Assembly (NCBI GenBank): GCA_016292045.1
Contig: JAEEZX010000074.1
Span: forward strand, 1-54,915
Direction of reading: 5' to 3'
DNA length: 54,915 nucleotides
Source of the DNA: Bacteroidaceae bacterium
GTDB lineage: Bacteria > Bacteroidota > Bacteroidia > Bacteroidales > Bacteroidaceae
Made by a program: the position numbers and the translations under genes. Positions within the stretch are counted from its first letter, which is position 1, and each line of letters opens with the position of its first letter. The notes below the pieces were generated by a model. It made no database searches and was not told the origin of the DNA. It worked only from the letters and a program-made list of their open reading frames with translations. Shown piece by piece: positions 38,247-43,778 of this stretch.

Positions 38247-38576
38247 TTAGTATTGGGTTAGATAATACTCGATGTCCACATTGTTGAGCATAGCATATTC
38301 CACAATCTCGTCGTCGTAGAAGTTTTCCGGCTCGTTCTCGGCAAGCATGGCGTCCTGCGTGTTCAGCAGTCCCACGCTGACCGCAGCCACCACACCTACG
38401 GCGGATGCTGCCACAGCCCATCGCTTCCACAGAGGCATCACCTTCGGAGCCTTCGTCGCGCGCTGACTCTTGCTCTCTTCCTGGCGGATGCGCTCCATCA
38501 TCCTTTCGGGGAAACTTTCAAAGTATCCCTCGGGGGTGATCCACGGATTATGCTTATTTGTTGCTCTCATAGACAT
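38247..38576 (-). CDS. Putative membrane anti-sigma factor
   Basis: A 109-residue protein (or 107 if started at the second Met). It has a cytoplasmic N-terminal part (NPWITPEGYFESFPERMMERI), one membrane helix (residues about 52-72, WAVAASAVGVVAAVSVGLL) and a short acidic periplasmic tail. Size, topology and position directly after the ECF sigma gene suggest that it holds that sigma factor at the membrane. No zinc-binding ZAS motif is visible, so the assignment rests on context. Confidence 0.65.
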   Translation of the reverse strand: MSMRATNKHNPWITPEGYFESFPERMMERIRQEESKSQRATKAPKVMPLWKRWAVAASAVGVVAAVSVGLLNTQDAMLAENEPENFYDDEIVEYAMLNNVDIEYYLTQY

Positions 38577-38604
38577 CTATAAGACAAGGGTAGTTGAAAA
38601 AGGT

Positions 38605-39081
38605 TTATTCTTCGTTGTTAAAAAATTGTTTTATTTTTTCTGCGGCCATGTGATAGGAGGCTTTCAGCGCCCCTACGCTGGTGCCCAGTATCTCCGACAT
38701 CTCCTCGTATTTCATCTCCTGGAAGTATTTCATCAGGAACACCTGCTTCTGCTTCGGGGGCAGGGCGGTGACGGCCCGCTGCAGCTGCTGTTCCGTCTCG
38801 TCGCCGTCGAAATAGGGGTCGGAGGCCACGTCGGGTATCTCGCTGTCGCTCGTCATCTTGTTTTTCTCGAGGAAGTTGAGCGCCTCGTTCGTTGCTATGC
38901 GGAAGAGCCACGAACCTATCTTGGCGTCTCCGCGGAACGCGTCGCGTGCCTGCCAGGCCTTTAGGAATGTGTTCTGCAGCACGTCGTCGGCATCTTCATG
39001 ACGGCCCACCATACCTCTTATATGTATATAGAGCCTTTCCTGATGTTCTCTCACTATGGCTACGAATTCCTGTTCCGTCAT
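38605..39081 (-). CDS. ECF-family RNA polymerase sigma factor
   Basis: A 158-residue sigma-70 family protein with only regions 2 and 4. Region 2 includes HEDADDVLQNTFLKAWQARDAF and SWLFRIATNEALNFL. Region 4 includes LPPKQKQVFLMKYFQEMKYEEMSEILGTSVGALKASYHMAAEKI. I placed the start at MTEQEFVAIV (39081), since the upstream extension overlaps the preceding gene. Followed by the anti-sigma candidate and the CpxP-like protein, it forms an envelope-stress-type regulatory unit. Confidence 0.93.
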   Translation of the reverse strand: MTEQEFVAIVREHQERLYIHIRGMVGRHEDADDVLQNTFLKAWQARDAFRGDAKIGSWLFRIATNEALNFLEKNKMTSDSEIPDVASDPYFDGDETEQQLQRAVTALPPKQKQVFLMKYFQEMKYEEMSEILGTSVGALKASYHMAAEKIKQFFNNEE

Positions 39082-39122
39082 AGTGAAAATGTCTTGTGTG
39101 TTGGAAAATGTAAGCTGGGGTG

Positions 39123-39422
39123 CTACTTCATGTTCACCTTGCGCACCGTCTTGCCCACTTTGAGGATGTAGCATCCCCGGGAGAGGTTCAGCTTGAAGGA
39201 CACTTCATCGTTCTCGAGGGGTAGGGAAGTGATTCTCACGCCGGCCAGATTGAATACCTCCAGTTTCTGTCCCATGGCGTTGTTCACCTTCACGCTGCCT
39301 TCCTTCACCACGATGCTGACGCTCTGCATTTCATCCTCGACGGCATCGTCTGCCTGCTCCATGCTGTGTGCAGGAAGTGCCAGAAATGCTGTCATAAGTG
39401 CTAAAATGTAGAACTTTTTCAT
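39123..39422 (-). CDS. Small exported protein consisting of a type IX sorting-domain-like region
   Basis: A 99-residue protein: signal peptide (MKKFYILALMTAFLALPAHS), a short acidic linker, and a C-terminal beta-domain that reads like a Por/T9SS type A sorting tail (VNNAMGQKLEVFNLAGVRITSL, then GCYILKVGKTVRKV). There is no room for a functional cargo domain. A full promoter precedes it and the ECF sigma gene follows 41 bases later, so the two may share a transcript. It may be a degenerate secreted protein or a small signal; neither is shown. Confidence 0.8.
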   Translation of the reverse strand: MKKFYILALMTAFLALPAHSMEQADDAVEDEMQSVSIVVKEGSVKVNNAMGQKLEVFNLAGVRITSLPLENDEVSFKLNLSRGCYILKVGKTVRKVNMK

Positions 39423-39444
39423 CCTTTTTTAGGTTTTCACAACG

Positions 39445-39476
39445 CAAAAATAGGAATTTTATTTTATTCCGGCAAA
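39445..39476 (-). promoter_or_regulatory. Promoter of the small sorting-tail protein / sigma operon
   Basis: Minus strand TTTG (39473-39476), 20 bases, TATTTTTG (39445-39452): a full Bacteroidetes consensus 22 bases before the start codon. Confidence 0.8.
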
Positions 39477-39586
39477 CTTTTTTCGAAAAAAATGTGTTGT
39501 TAGATGCAGAAAGTGTTGAAAAAACGACTTTTTTCGCCCGATTTTTGCACAAATACCGTCTTTAAACCGCTTTTCGTTTTGGTTTT

Positions 39587-39614
39587 CATTTATCATTTTT
39601 CATTTCTCATTTAG
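39587..39614. repeat. 7-base-period repeat CATTTNN, four units
   Basis: Units CATTTAT, CATTTTT, CATTTCT and CATTTAG lie in perfect phase in the gene-free stretch. Confidence 0.7.
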
Positions 39615-40219
39615 GCGCAGCCGCCTGTTTCGAATCCTCTAGCGACAGTCTGAGAACAGTCTGAGGAGTTTGACGGCGTCTTCCGAATACTCAGAATATT
39701 TCGATTATTTTGATTTTTTTTAAGGGGAGGGCGCCTCAAATATCCGTATTTTCTGATGCAAAAGTGCAAAAAAGGCCTCGTAATATGGCTTGTGACGACT
39801 TTTCGTGAACTTTTCCGAAGCACAAAAGTTTGCGAAATGATAGGGTAGAGTACTAAAAAGAGCAATTCGTACACGTTTTTGAGGCGAAAAACAGCCTTTT
39901 TGAGAGTGTATTTGGAACGATTTTGGGTCTTTGATCCTAACAGTCCTACTTTTGACTGTTGCCTAACTTGTTGTTTCTTTGCTTTTTAGGTGAGGTGTAA
40001 ATAGGCATTTGTGACAGTAGACAGTTATTCCAGTTGTTTTTTGAGGGGTATCACTTTCTTTATTATTATATATTATATTAAATATTAATAAGTTATATAG
40101 CATATAAAGGAGATATGCATACCTTGTTTTTTTATTGGAAGAATTGGAATTGGAAGAATCCATCAGTTTTATTTCTTTCTACAAAGCTTATTCTTTTGCG
40201 TGCGATGGTGCGTTGATGT
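39615..40219. other. Gene-free AT-rich stretch
   Basis: No convincing coding region is seen on either strand. Open frames here are short, lack family features and have random composition. It contains two perfect 11-base units (ACAGTCTGAGA and ACAGTCTGAGG at 39645-39666) and one orphan promoter-like hairpin, listed separately. It marks the change from GC-rich core to AT-rich accessory DNA. Confidence 0.6.
39922..39960 (+). promoter_or_regulatory. Orphan promoter overlapping a hairpin
   Basis: TTTG (39922-39925), 21 bases, TACTTTTG (39947-39954). The -7 box lies in the loop and right arm of a perfect 7-base inverted repeat, AACAGTC (39939-39945) with GACTGTT (39954-39960). No gene follows for 800 bases. 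Confidence 0.5.
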
Positions 40220-40483
40220 CGTTGTAGCAAGGTAGTTCCTCCTCTTAGCAAGCAGTAGCAAGCTTCTTCCTTCACTCTTCCCTCGACCTTCTCCCGTAGT
40301 TCTCTCGAATGTCATTCAGTATTCCTTCATTATTTATGCAGTATTTTCGCACTATATGTGCAGTCTTCCACTGGACATATACTGGACATATACTGGACAT
40401 ATACTGGACTTTGGTCGAGAGAACTTGCTTGGAACTTGCTTAGAAGAGGCTTAGAAGAGGCTAGGAAGTGCTTGGAAAGAGCT
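40220..40483. repeat. 11-base-period array, 24 units (copy 1 of a dispersed repeat)
   Basis: It divides into 24 units of 11 bases. Recognisable runs are three GACATATACTG units (40374-40406), units ending in TTCA or GCA before them, and pairs such as TTAGAAGAGGC twice (40440-40461). The part from 40275 is nearly identical to 43082-43291. Arms AGTTCTCTCGA (40298-40308) and TCGAGAGAACT (40415-40425) form an 11-base inverted repeat around the core. Confidence 0.85.
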
Positions 40484-40490
40484 ATAATCT

Positions 40491-40532
40491 CAATGTTCAA
40501 TGGTGAATGTTCAATGTTCAATGGTGAATGTT
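40491..40532. repeat. 7-base-period array, six units (also a perfect 21-base duplication)
   Basis: Heptamers CAATGTT, CAATGGT, GAATGTT occur twice in succession, forming a perfect 21-base tandem duplication immediately after the 11-base array. Confidence 0.85.
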
Positions 40533-40669
40533 GCGTTCACTGCGTTCCGCCCCATTCGCTCGCGAAAGGTCAATGATGCCTTTGTCGGAGTGCTAGGCGG
40601 CAAAATTTCTCACAAACGATAAAAAAACTTCAATAACCAATAAATTTCTACCATTTTTCCCAAAAGTAA

Positions 40670-40701
40670 CAACTTGTCAACTTGTTAACTTGTCAACTTG
40701 T
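40670..40701. repeat. 8-base tandem repeat, four units of CAACTTGT
   Basis: Three CAACTTGT and one TAACTTGT in phase, just upstream of the promoter-like box for the HD protein. Confidence 0.75.
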
Positions 40702-40714
40702 CTACTTTTTTAAT

Positions 40715-40722
40715 TATTTTTG
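40715..40722 (+). promoter_or_regulatory. Predicted -7 box for the HD protein
   Basis: TATTTTTG, matching TAnnTTTG, 43 bases before the ATG at 40766. The upstream half is weak. Confidence 0.5.
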
Positions 40723-40765
40723 TGGTGTAAACCGAAACTAACACCATGAAACCTTCTATGACGAA

Positions 40766-41209
40766 ATGATAAAAATTGAAGACGCAATCTGTTTAGCTGC
40801 CAACGCCCATAAAGGCCAGAAAGACTTAGAGGGAAGTCCTTATATACTGCACCCTTTGAGAGTAGGAATGATGGGACAGAACTACGAGGAAATGGTGACA
40901 GGTTTCTTGCACGATGTTGTGGAAGATACAGATATATCGTTTTCTCAGCTTGAAGAAAAGGGTGTAAGTGATGAGGTAATCGCAGCGTTGAAGTTGCTTA
41001 CCCGAAGCGACGGGGAAACGTATTGGGAATATGTTGAAAGGATAGCGAGGTCGGACAATAAGTTAGCTTTAAGAGTTAAGTTGAACGACCTTTCCCACAA
41101 CCTGGAAAGAGGTAAGAAGTATGGTCATTTCGATTTGGTGAAAAAACATGAGCAAGCATATGAGTACCTTGTCAAGTTGTTAAAAGGAGAAAAAGATGAA
41201 ATGGGATAA
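40766..41209 (+). CDS. HD-domain phosphohydrolase, SpoT/Mesh1-like (small alarmone hydrolase candidate)
   Basis: A 147-residue protein matching the hydrolase domain of RelA/SpoT proteins. HPLRV is at residues 29-33, the HD pair at 49-50 followed by VVEDTD with Glu-Asp at 53-54, and LNDLSHN with Asp108. These are the metal and substrate residues of the (p)ppGpp 3'-pyrophosphohydrolase fold. The synthetase, TGS and ACT domains are absent, so it resembles stand-alone hydrolases. Substrates of such proteins can include (p)ppGpp, (p)ppApp or NADPH, and the sequence does not decide. It stands alone in AT-rich accessory DNA and converges with the sigma factor gene. Confidence 0.8.
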   Translation: MIKIEDAICLAANAHKGQKDLEGSPYILHPLRVGMMGQNYEEMVTGFLHDVVEDTDISFSQLEEKGVSDEVIAALKLLTRSDGETYWEYVERIARSDNKLALRVKLNDLSHNLERGKKYGHFDLVKKHEQAYEYLVKLLKGEKDEMG

Positions 41210-41237
41210 GACCACAACTTTTTCTATAACAAGAACG

Positions 41238-41261
41238 AAAAAAAGCCACCCGAAGGCGGCT
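41238..41261 (-). terminator. Terminator of the sigma factor gene
   Basis: Minus strand AGCCGCC, loop TTCG, GGTGGCT, then seven T: a 7-pair stem with a UUCG tetraloop, 10 bases after the sigma gene stop. On the plus strand it is also downstream of the HD gene but lacks a T run. Confidence 0.85.
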
Positions 41262-41271
41262 CTTGTGCAGT

Positions 41272-42144
41272 TCATCCGAGGTGCTGTTTCAATAGGTCCC
41301 TGTAAGGTGACTTGCGGATTTTGATGATGGCTTTCTCACGAATCTGGCGTACTCGTTCTCTGGTAAGACCCAATTTCAGACCAACAGTATAAAGCGTTTC
41401 TTCGTTCTGTTCCAAACCGAATGTGCTGCAGAGGATTGTGGCTTCCTTGTCGTTGAGCAGGAGTCGGAAGACTTGTTTGATGTCGTATGACAGTGATTTT
41501 CGATCCACTTCGTTGTCTGTCCCGTTGTCGTTGCTCAAGCAGTCGCCCACTGTTGTCTCGCTATTTCCATAGGCCGGTGTGCTTGTTGACACGAAGTTAT
41601 GCTTGCTGTTTAAGAGCGCGTTGGCATGCTGGATGTCGATGCCGGCAAAGGCGGCGAATTCCTCAGCAGTAGGGTAGCGTTGTTCGTTTTGCATTGTCTC
41701 GTTGAGCAGGCGGTTGTACAGAAGCTGTTGGGAGATGACGTGCTGTGGCTTGCGAATCGTCTGTCCGTGTTCCGATACTGCCTGTTGGATTGCCTGCCGT
41801 ATCCACCACACGGCAAAGGAGATGAATTTGATGCCGCGCGTCTCGTCGAATTTCTCAGCGGCTCGAATAAGCCCGATGTTGCCCTCGGAGATGATGTCTG
41901 CCATTTCCATGTTCGCCTTTTTGTACTGGTTTGCCACTGTGATGACGAAGCGCAGGTTTGCCTCAACAAGGCGCTGTTTTGCCAGTTCACCTTCATCTCC
42001 GCCTTCTCGGATAGTACGCGCCAGTTGTCTCTCTTCTTCCTCTGTCACTTGGCTGTAGTGCTTGACATCGCGCAGGTACTTTTCTACTGACACGGAATCG
42101 CGTTCCGTGATGCTCTGTGTACTTTTGAATTGTCTGATAGGCAT
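41272..42144 (-). CDS. RpoD-like sigma-70 family factor (probable second, group 2-type paralogue)
   Basis: A 290-residue sigma factor of Bacteroidetes RpoD size. The start MPIRQFKSTQSITERDSVSVEKYLRDVK matches the short N-terminus of Bacteroidetes primary sigma factors. Region 2 includes NLRFVITVANQYKKANMEMADIISEGNIGLIRAAEKFDETRGIKFISFAVWWIRQAIQQAV. Region 4 ends with LGLTRERVRQIREKAIIKIRKS. Regions 3 and 4 diverge from the housekeeping consensus (for example NGTDNEVDRKSLSYDIKQ). I infer an alternative RpoD paralogue rather than the main sigma factor. The upstream Met at 42219 adds non-family residues and is rejected. Confidence 0.88.
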   Translation of the reverse strand: MPIRQFKSTQSITERDSVSVEKYLRDVKHYSQVTEEEERQLARTIREGGDEGELAKQRLVEANLRFVITVANQYKKANMEMADIISEGNIGLIRAAEKFDETRGIKFISFAVWWIRQAIQQAVSEHGQTIRKPQHVISQQLLYNRLLNETMQNEQRYPTAEEFAAFAGIDIQHANALLNSKHNFVSTSTPAYGNSETTVGDCLSNDNGTDNEVDRKSLSYDIKQVFRLLLNDKEATILCSTFGLEQNEETLYTVGLKLGLTRERVRQIREKAIIKIRKSPYRDLLKQHLG

Positions 42145-42393
42145 AATGTGTTTTAGGTTAAAAAATGAATGGTATCCATATATATGTGATTTTTGTGACA
42201 AACAAATGTTCCCGTACATATATTAATTTATACGATGAGCAAATGTTGAAACCGCTCGGAACAGGCTATAAATGGGGCTTTTGAGTGATTTTTTTAATAA
42301 GATTTTGTTGATAAACGGGTAAATGGATGTTTTCGAAAAAAAATGAAAAAAAATCGCTTAAATACTTGTTTTTGCAAAATCTGTGCTTAAAAC

Positions 42394-42936
42394 TTGCCGA
42401 CAGATGCAATGCGTGGATTCGGCGTTGAGGTATACTATAAGGATAAGACCGTATGGTGTACTCAGAAAGCTATGGGGATGCTCTTCGACTGCTCTTCGGA
42501 TAATGTAGGACTTCACTTGAAGAATATTTTTGCAAGCGGTGAACTGTCAAAGGATTCAGTTACCGAGAAAATCTCGGCTACTGCCTCTGACGGGAAAATT
42601 GTGAAAACTGATGTCTCAATCGCCAAGAACTATTTGAAGCAAGGAGAATTGGAGGACATGGGTCAGTTGGTGAACGGTGTGCTGGAATTGGCAGAACGCA
42701 TGGCCAAGCGTCATATCCCCATGACGATGGAGGACTGGGCCAAGCAGATAGACACCATATTGGCAGCTGGCAGAAACGAAGTGCTGCAAACCGCAGGAAA
42801 TGTTACTGCAGAGGAAGCAAAGGAACATGCGGAGACGGAATTTGAGAAATATCGTATTATTCAGGACCGTCTGTTCCAAAGTGACTTCGACAGATATCTG
42901 GGAGCTTTGCCGTTTGAAGAAGAAGGGAAAATGTAA
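42394..42936 (+). pseudogene. RhuM family protein with internal deletion
   Basis: A 180-codon frame whose ends match the virulence-protein RhuM family. The N-terminal part has VEVYYKDKTVWCTQKAMGMLFDCSSDNVGLHLKNIFASGEL. The C-terminal part has KTDVSIAKNYLKQGELEDMGQLVNGVLELAERMAKRHIPMTMEDWAKQID, then a helical tail. In RhuM proteins I know, roughly 130-150 residues separate the ASDGK-like and GKxxKxDVxIAKNYL segments. Here they are fused at residues about 65-72, apparently without a frameshift. The start is uncertain (42394 or 42409). RhuM genes usually travel with defence or mobile islands. It is most likely an in-frame deletion remnant. Confidence 0.75.
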
Positions 42937-42964
42937 AATGTAGAATGGAGAATGTAAAATGAAG
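42930..42964. repeat. 7-base-period array, five units of AATGNAR type
   Basis: AATGTAA, AATGTAG, AATGGAG, AATGTAA and AATGAAG in strict phase. The first unit contains the stop codon of the RhuM remnant and the last runs into the terminator stem. Confidence 0.8.
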
Positions 42965-42992
42965 GCTACTGATTTTTTCAGCAGCCTTTTTT
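42962..42992 (+). terminator. Terminator after the RhuM remnant
   Basis: AAGGCTACTGA (42962-42972) pairs with TCAGCAGCCTT (42978-42988) with one mismatch and is followed by six T. Confidence 0.85.
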
Positions 42993-43026
42993 GTTTCGCG
43001 ATATGTATATTTGCGGGGCAGGTAAA

Positions 43027-43291
43027 CCCTAGGCAAGGACTTGGCAAGGAGTTAGCAAACCCTTCGTTCGCTTTTCATTCGCTCTTCCCTCGACCTTCTC
43101 CCGTAGTTCTCTCGAACGTCGTTCAGTATTCATTCACTATTCATGCAGTATTTTCGCACTATATGTGCAGTCTTCCACTGGACATATACTGGACATATAC
43201 TGGACATATACTGAACATATACTGGACATATACTGAACTTTGGTCGAGAGAACTTGCTTGGAACTTGCTTAGAAGAGGCTAGGAAAGAGCT
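43027..43291. repeat. 11-base-period array, 24 units (copy 2 of the dispersed repeat)
   Basis: Starting with CCCTAGGCAAG and GACTTGGCAAG, it runs in unbroken 11-base phase to 43291. It carries five units of GACATATACTG/AACATATACTG (43181-43235), against three in copy 1, and lacks one TTAGAAGAGGC unit. Outside these whole-unit differences the shared part (43082-43291 with 40275-40483) is nearly identical. Inverted arms AGTTCTCTCGA (43105-43115) and TCGAGAGAACT (43244-43254) are preserved. Confidence 0.85.
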
Positions 43292-43340
43292 TGCAATGAT
43301 TTGTGCTGTTTTGCAGGTTTTGATAGCCAGCATCTTTTTC

Positions 43341-43367
43341 GCGACATCCGCGACATCCGCGACACGA
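43341..43367. repeat. 9-base tandem repeat, three units
   Basis: GCGACATCC twice, then GCGACACGA, in the gene-free stretch between the 11-base array and the BREX promoter. Confidence 0.6.
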
Positions 43368-43426
43368 ATATTTTGTTCCCTCAAAGACTTTTTGCAGCAT
43401 TTGAAGATGAAAAAATAGGGGAAAGG

Positions 43427-43457
43427 TTGTTAGTTTTGAGAAAAAAGTGTATTTTTG
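43427..43457 (+). promoter_or_regulatory. Predicted promoter of the BREX operon
   Basis: TTG (43427-43429), 20 bases, TATTTTTG (43450-43457). It is the only good TAnnTTTG element in the 480 bases before brxP. Use of it would give a leader of about 315 bases containing the folded element at 43578-43700. Confidence 0.55.
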
Positions 43458-43577
43458 TGACTGAATATCGGACGATTGCCCTCGAAATGCACATGCAAAC
43501 GTGGGGTAAAAAGGCTTCAGCGGAAGTGCCGGTATGACCTTAGTGAAAAATGAATTAGTATCGAAATTCTGATGAGG

Positions 43578-43700
43578 TTCACTTTCAAATAGTCGCCAAC
43601 TAATGAAGCTACGACCTTGCAGGATTGGGATACGCCTTTTGGGCGTACCCTTTTCTTGTATATCGTAGCAGGCCTGTTTGGCGACGGCTGGAAAGTGAGT
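43578..43700 (+). ncRNA. Predicted long four-tier hairpin RNA in the BREX leader
   Basis: Four nested perfect helices with internal loops. TCACTTTC (43579-43586) pairs with GAAAGTGA (43691-43698). GTCGCCAA (43592-43599) pairs with TTGGCGAC (43678-43685). GCTACGA (43608-43614) pairs with TCGTAGC (43663-43669). A terminal hairpin GGG-A-TACGCC (43627-43636) pairs with GGCGTA-CCC (43642-43650). A further outer helix TGATGA (43570-43575) with TCATCA (43734-43739) is possible. No open frame runs through it and no T run follows, so a leader or processed RNA is more likely than a terminator. I recognise no known RNA family. Confidence 0.55.
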
Positions 43701-43778
43701 ATGCAAGAGACGAGGGTGCGCTTCTTTTTCTCTTCATCATAACCTTATTAGTTATAAAAATGATAAGTAACAGAAGAA

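Noticed and set aside
39611..40163. Short minus-strand frames in the AT-rich gap
   Set aside because: Low complexity, no start context or family similarity, and they cross repeats.
40220..43291. CRISPR array interpretation of the 11-base arrays
   Set aside because: Units are 11 bases with no spacers, repeats drift along the array, and no cas genes are present.
43301..43537. A 78-codon frame before the BREX operon
   Set aside because: It crosses a 9-base tandem repeat and the predicted promoter, and its composition is not protein-like.
43569..43700. Hammerhead ribozyme suggested by CTGATGAG before a stem
   Set aside because: After the returning strand of the stem the required GAAA core and cleavage triplet are not in place.
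43464..43778. Retron or group II intron RNA
   Set aside because: No reverse transcriptase gene lies nearby and no domain V-like hairpin is seen.
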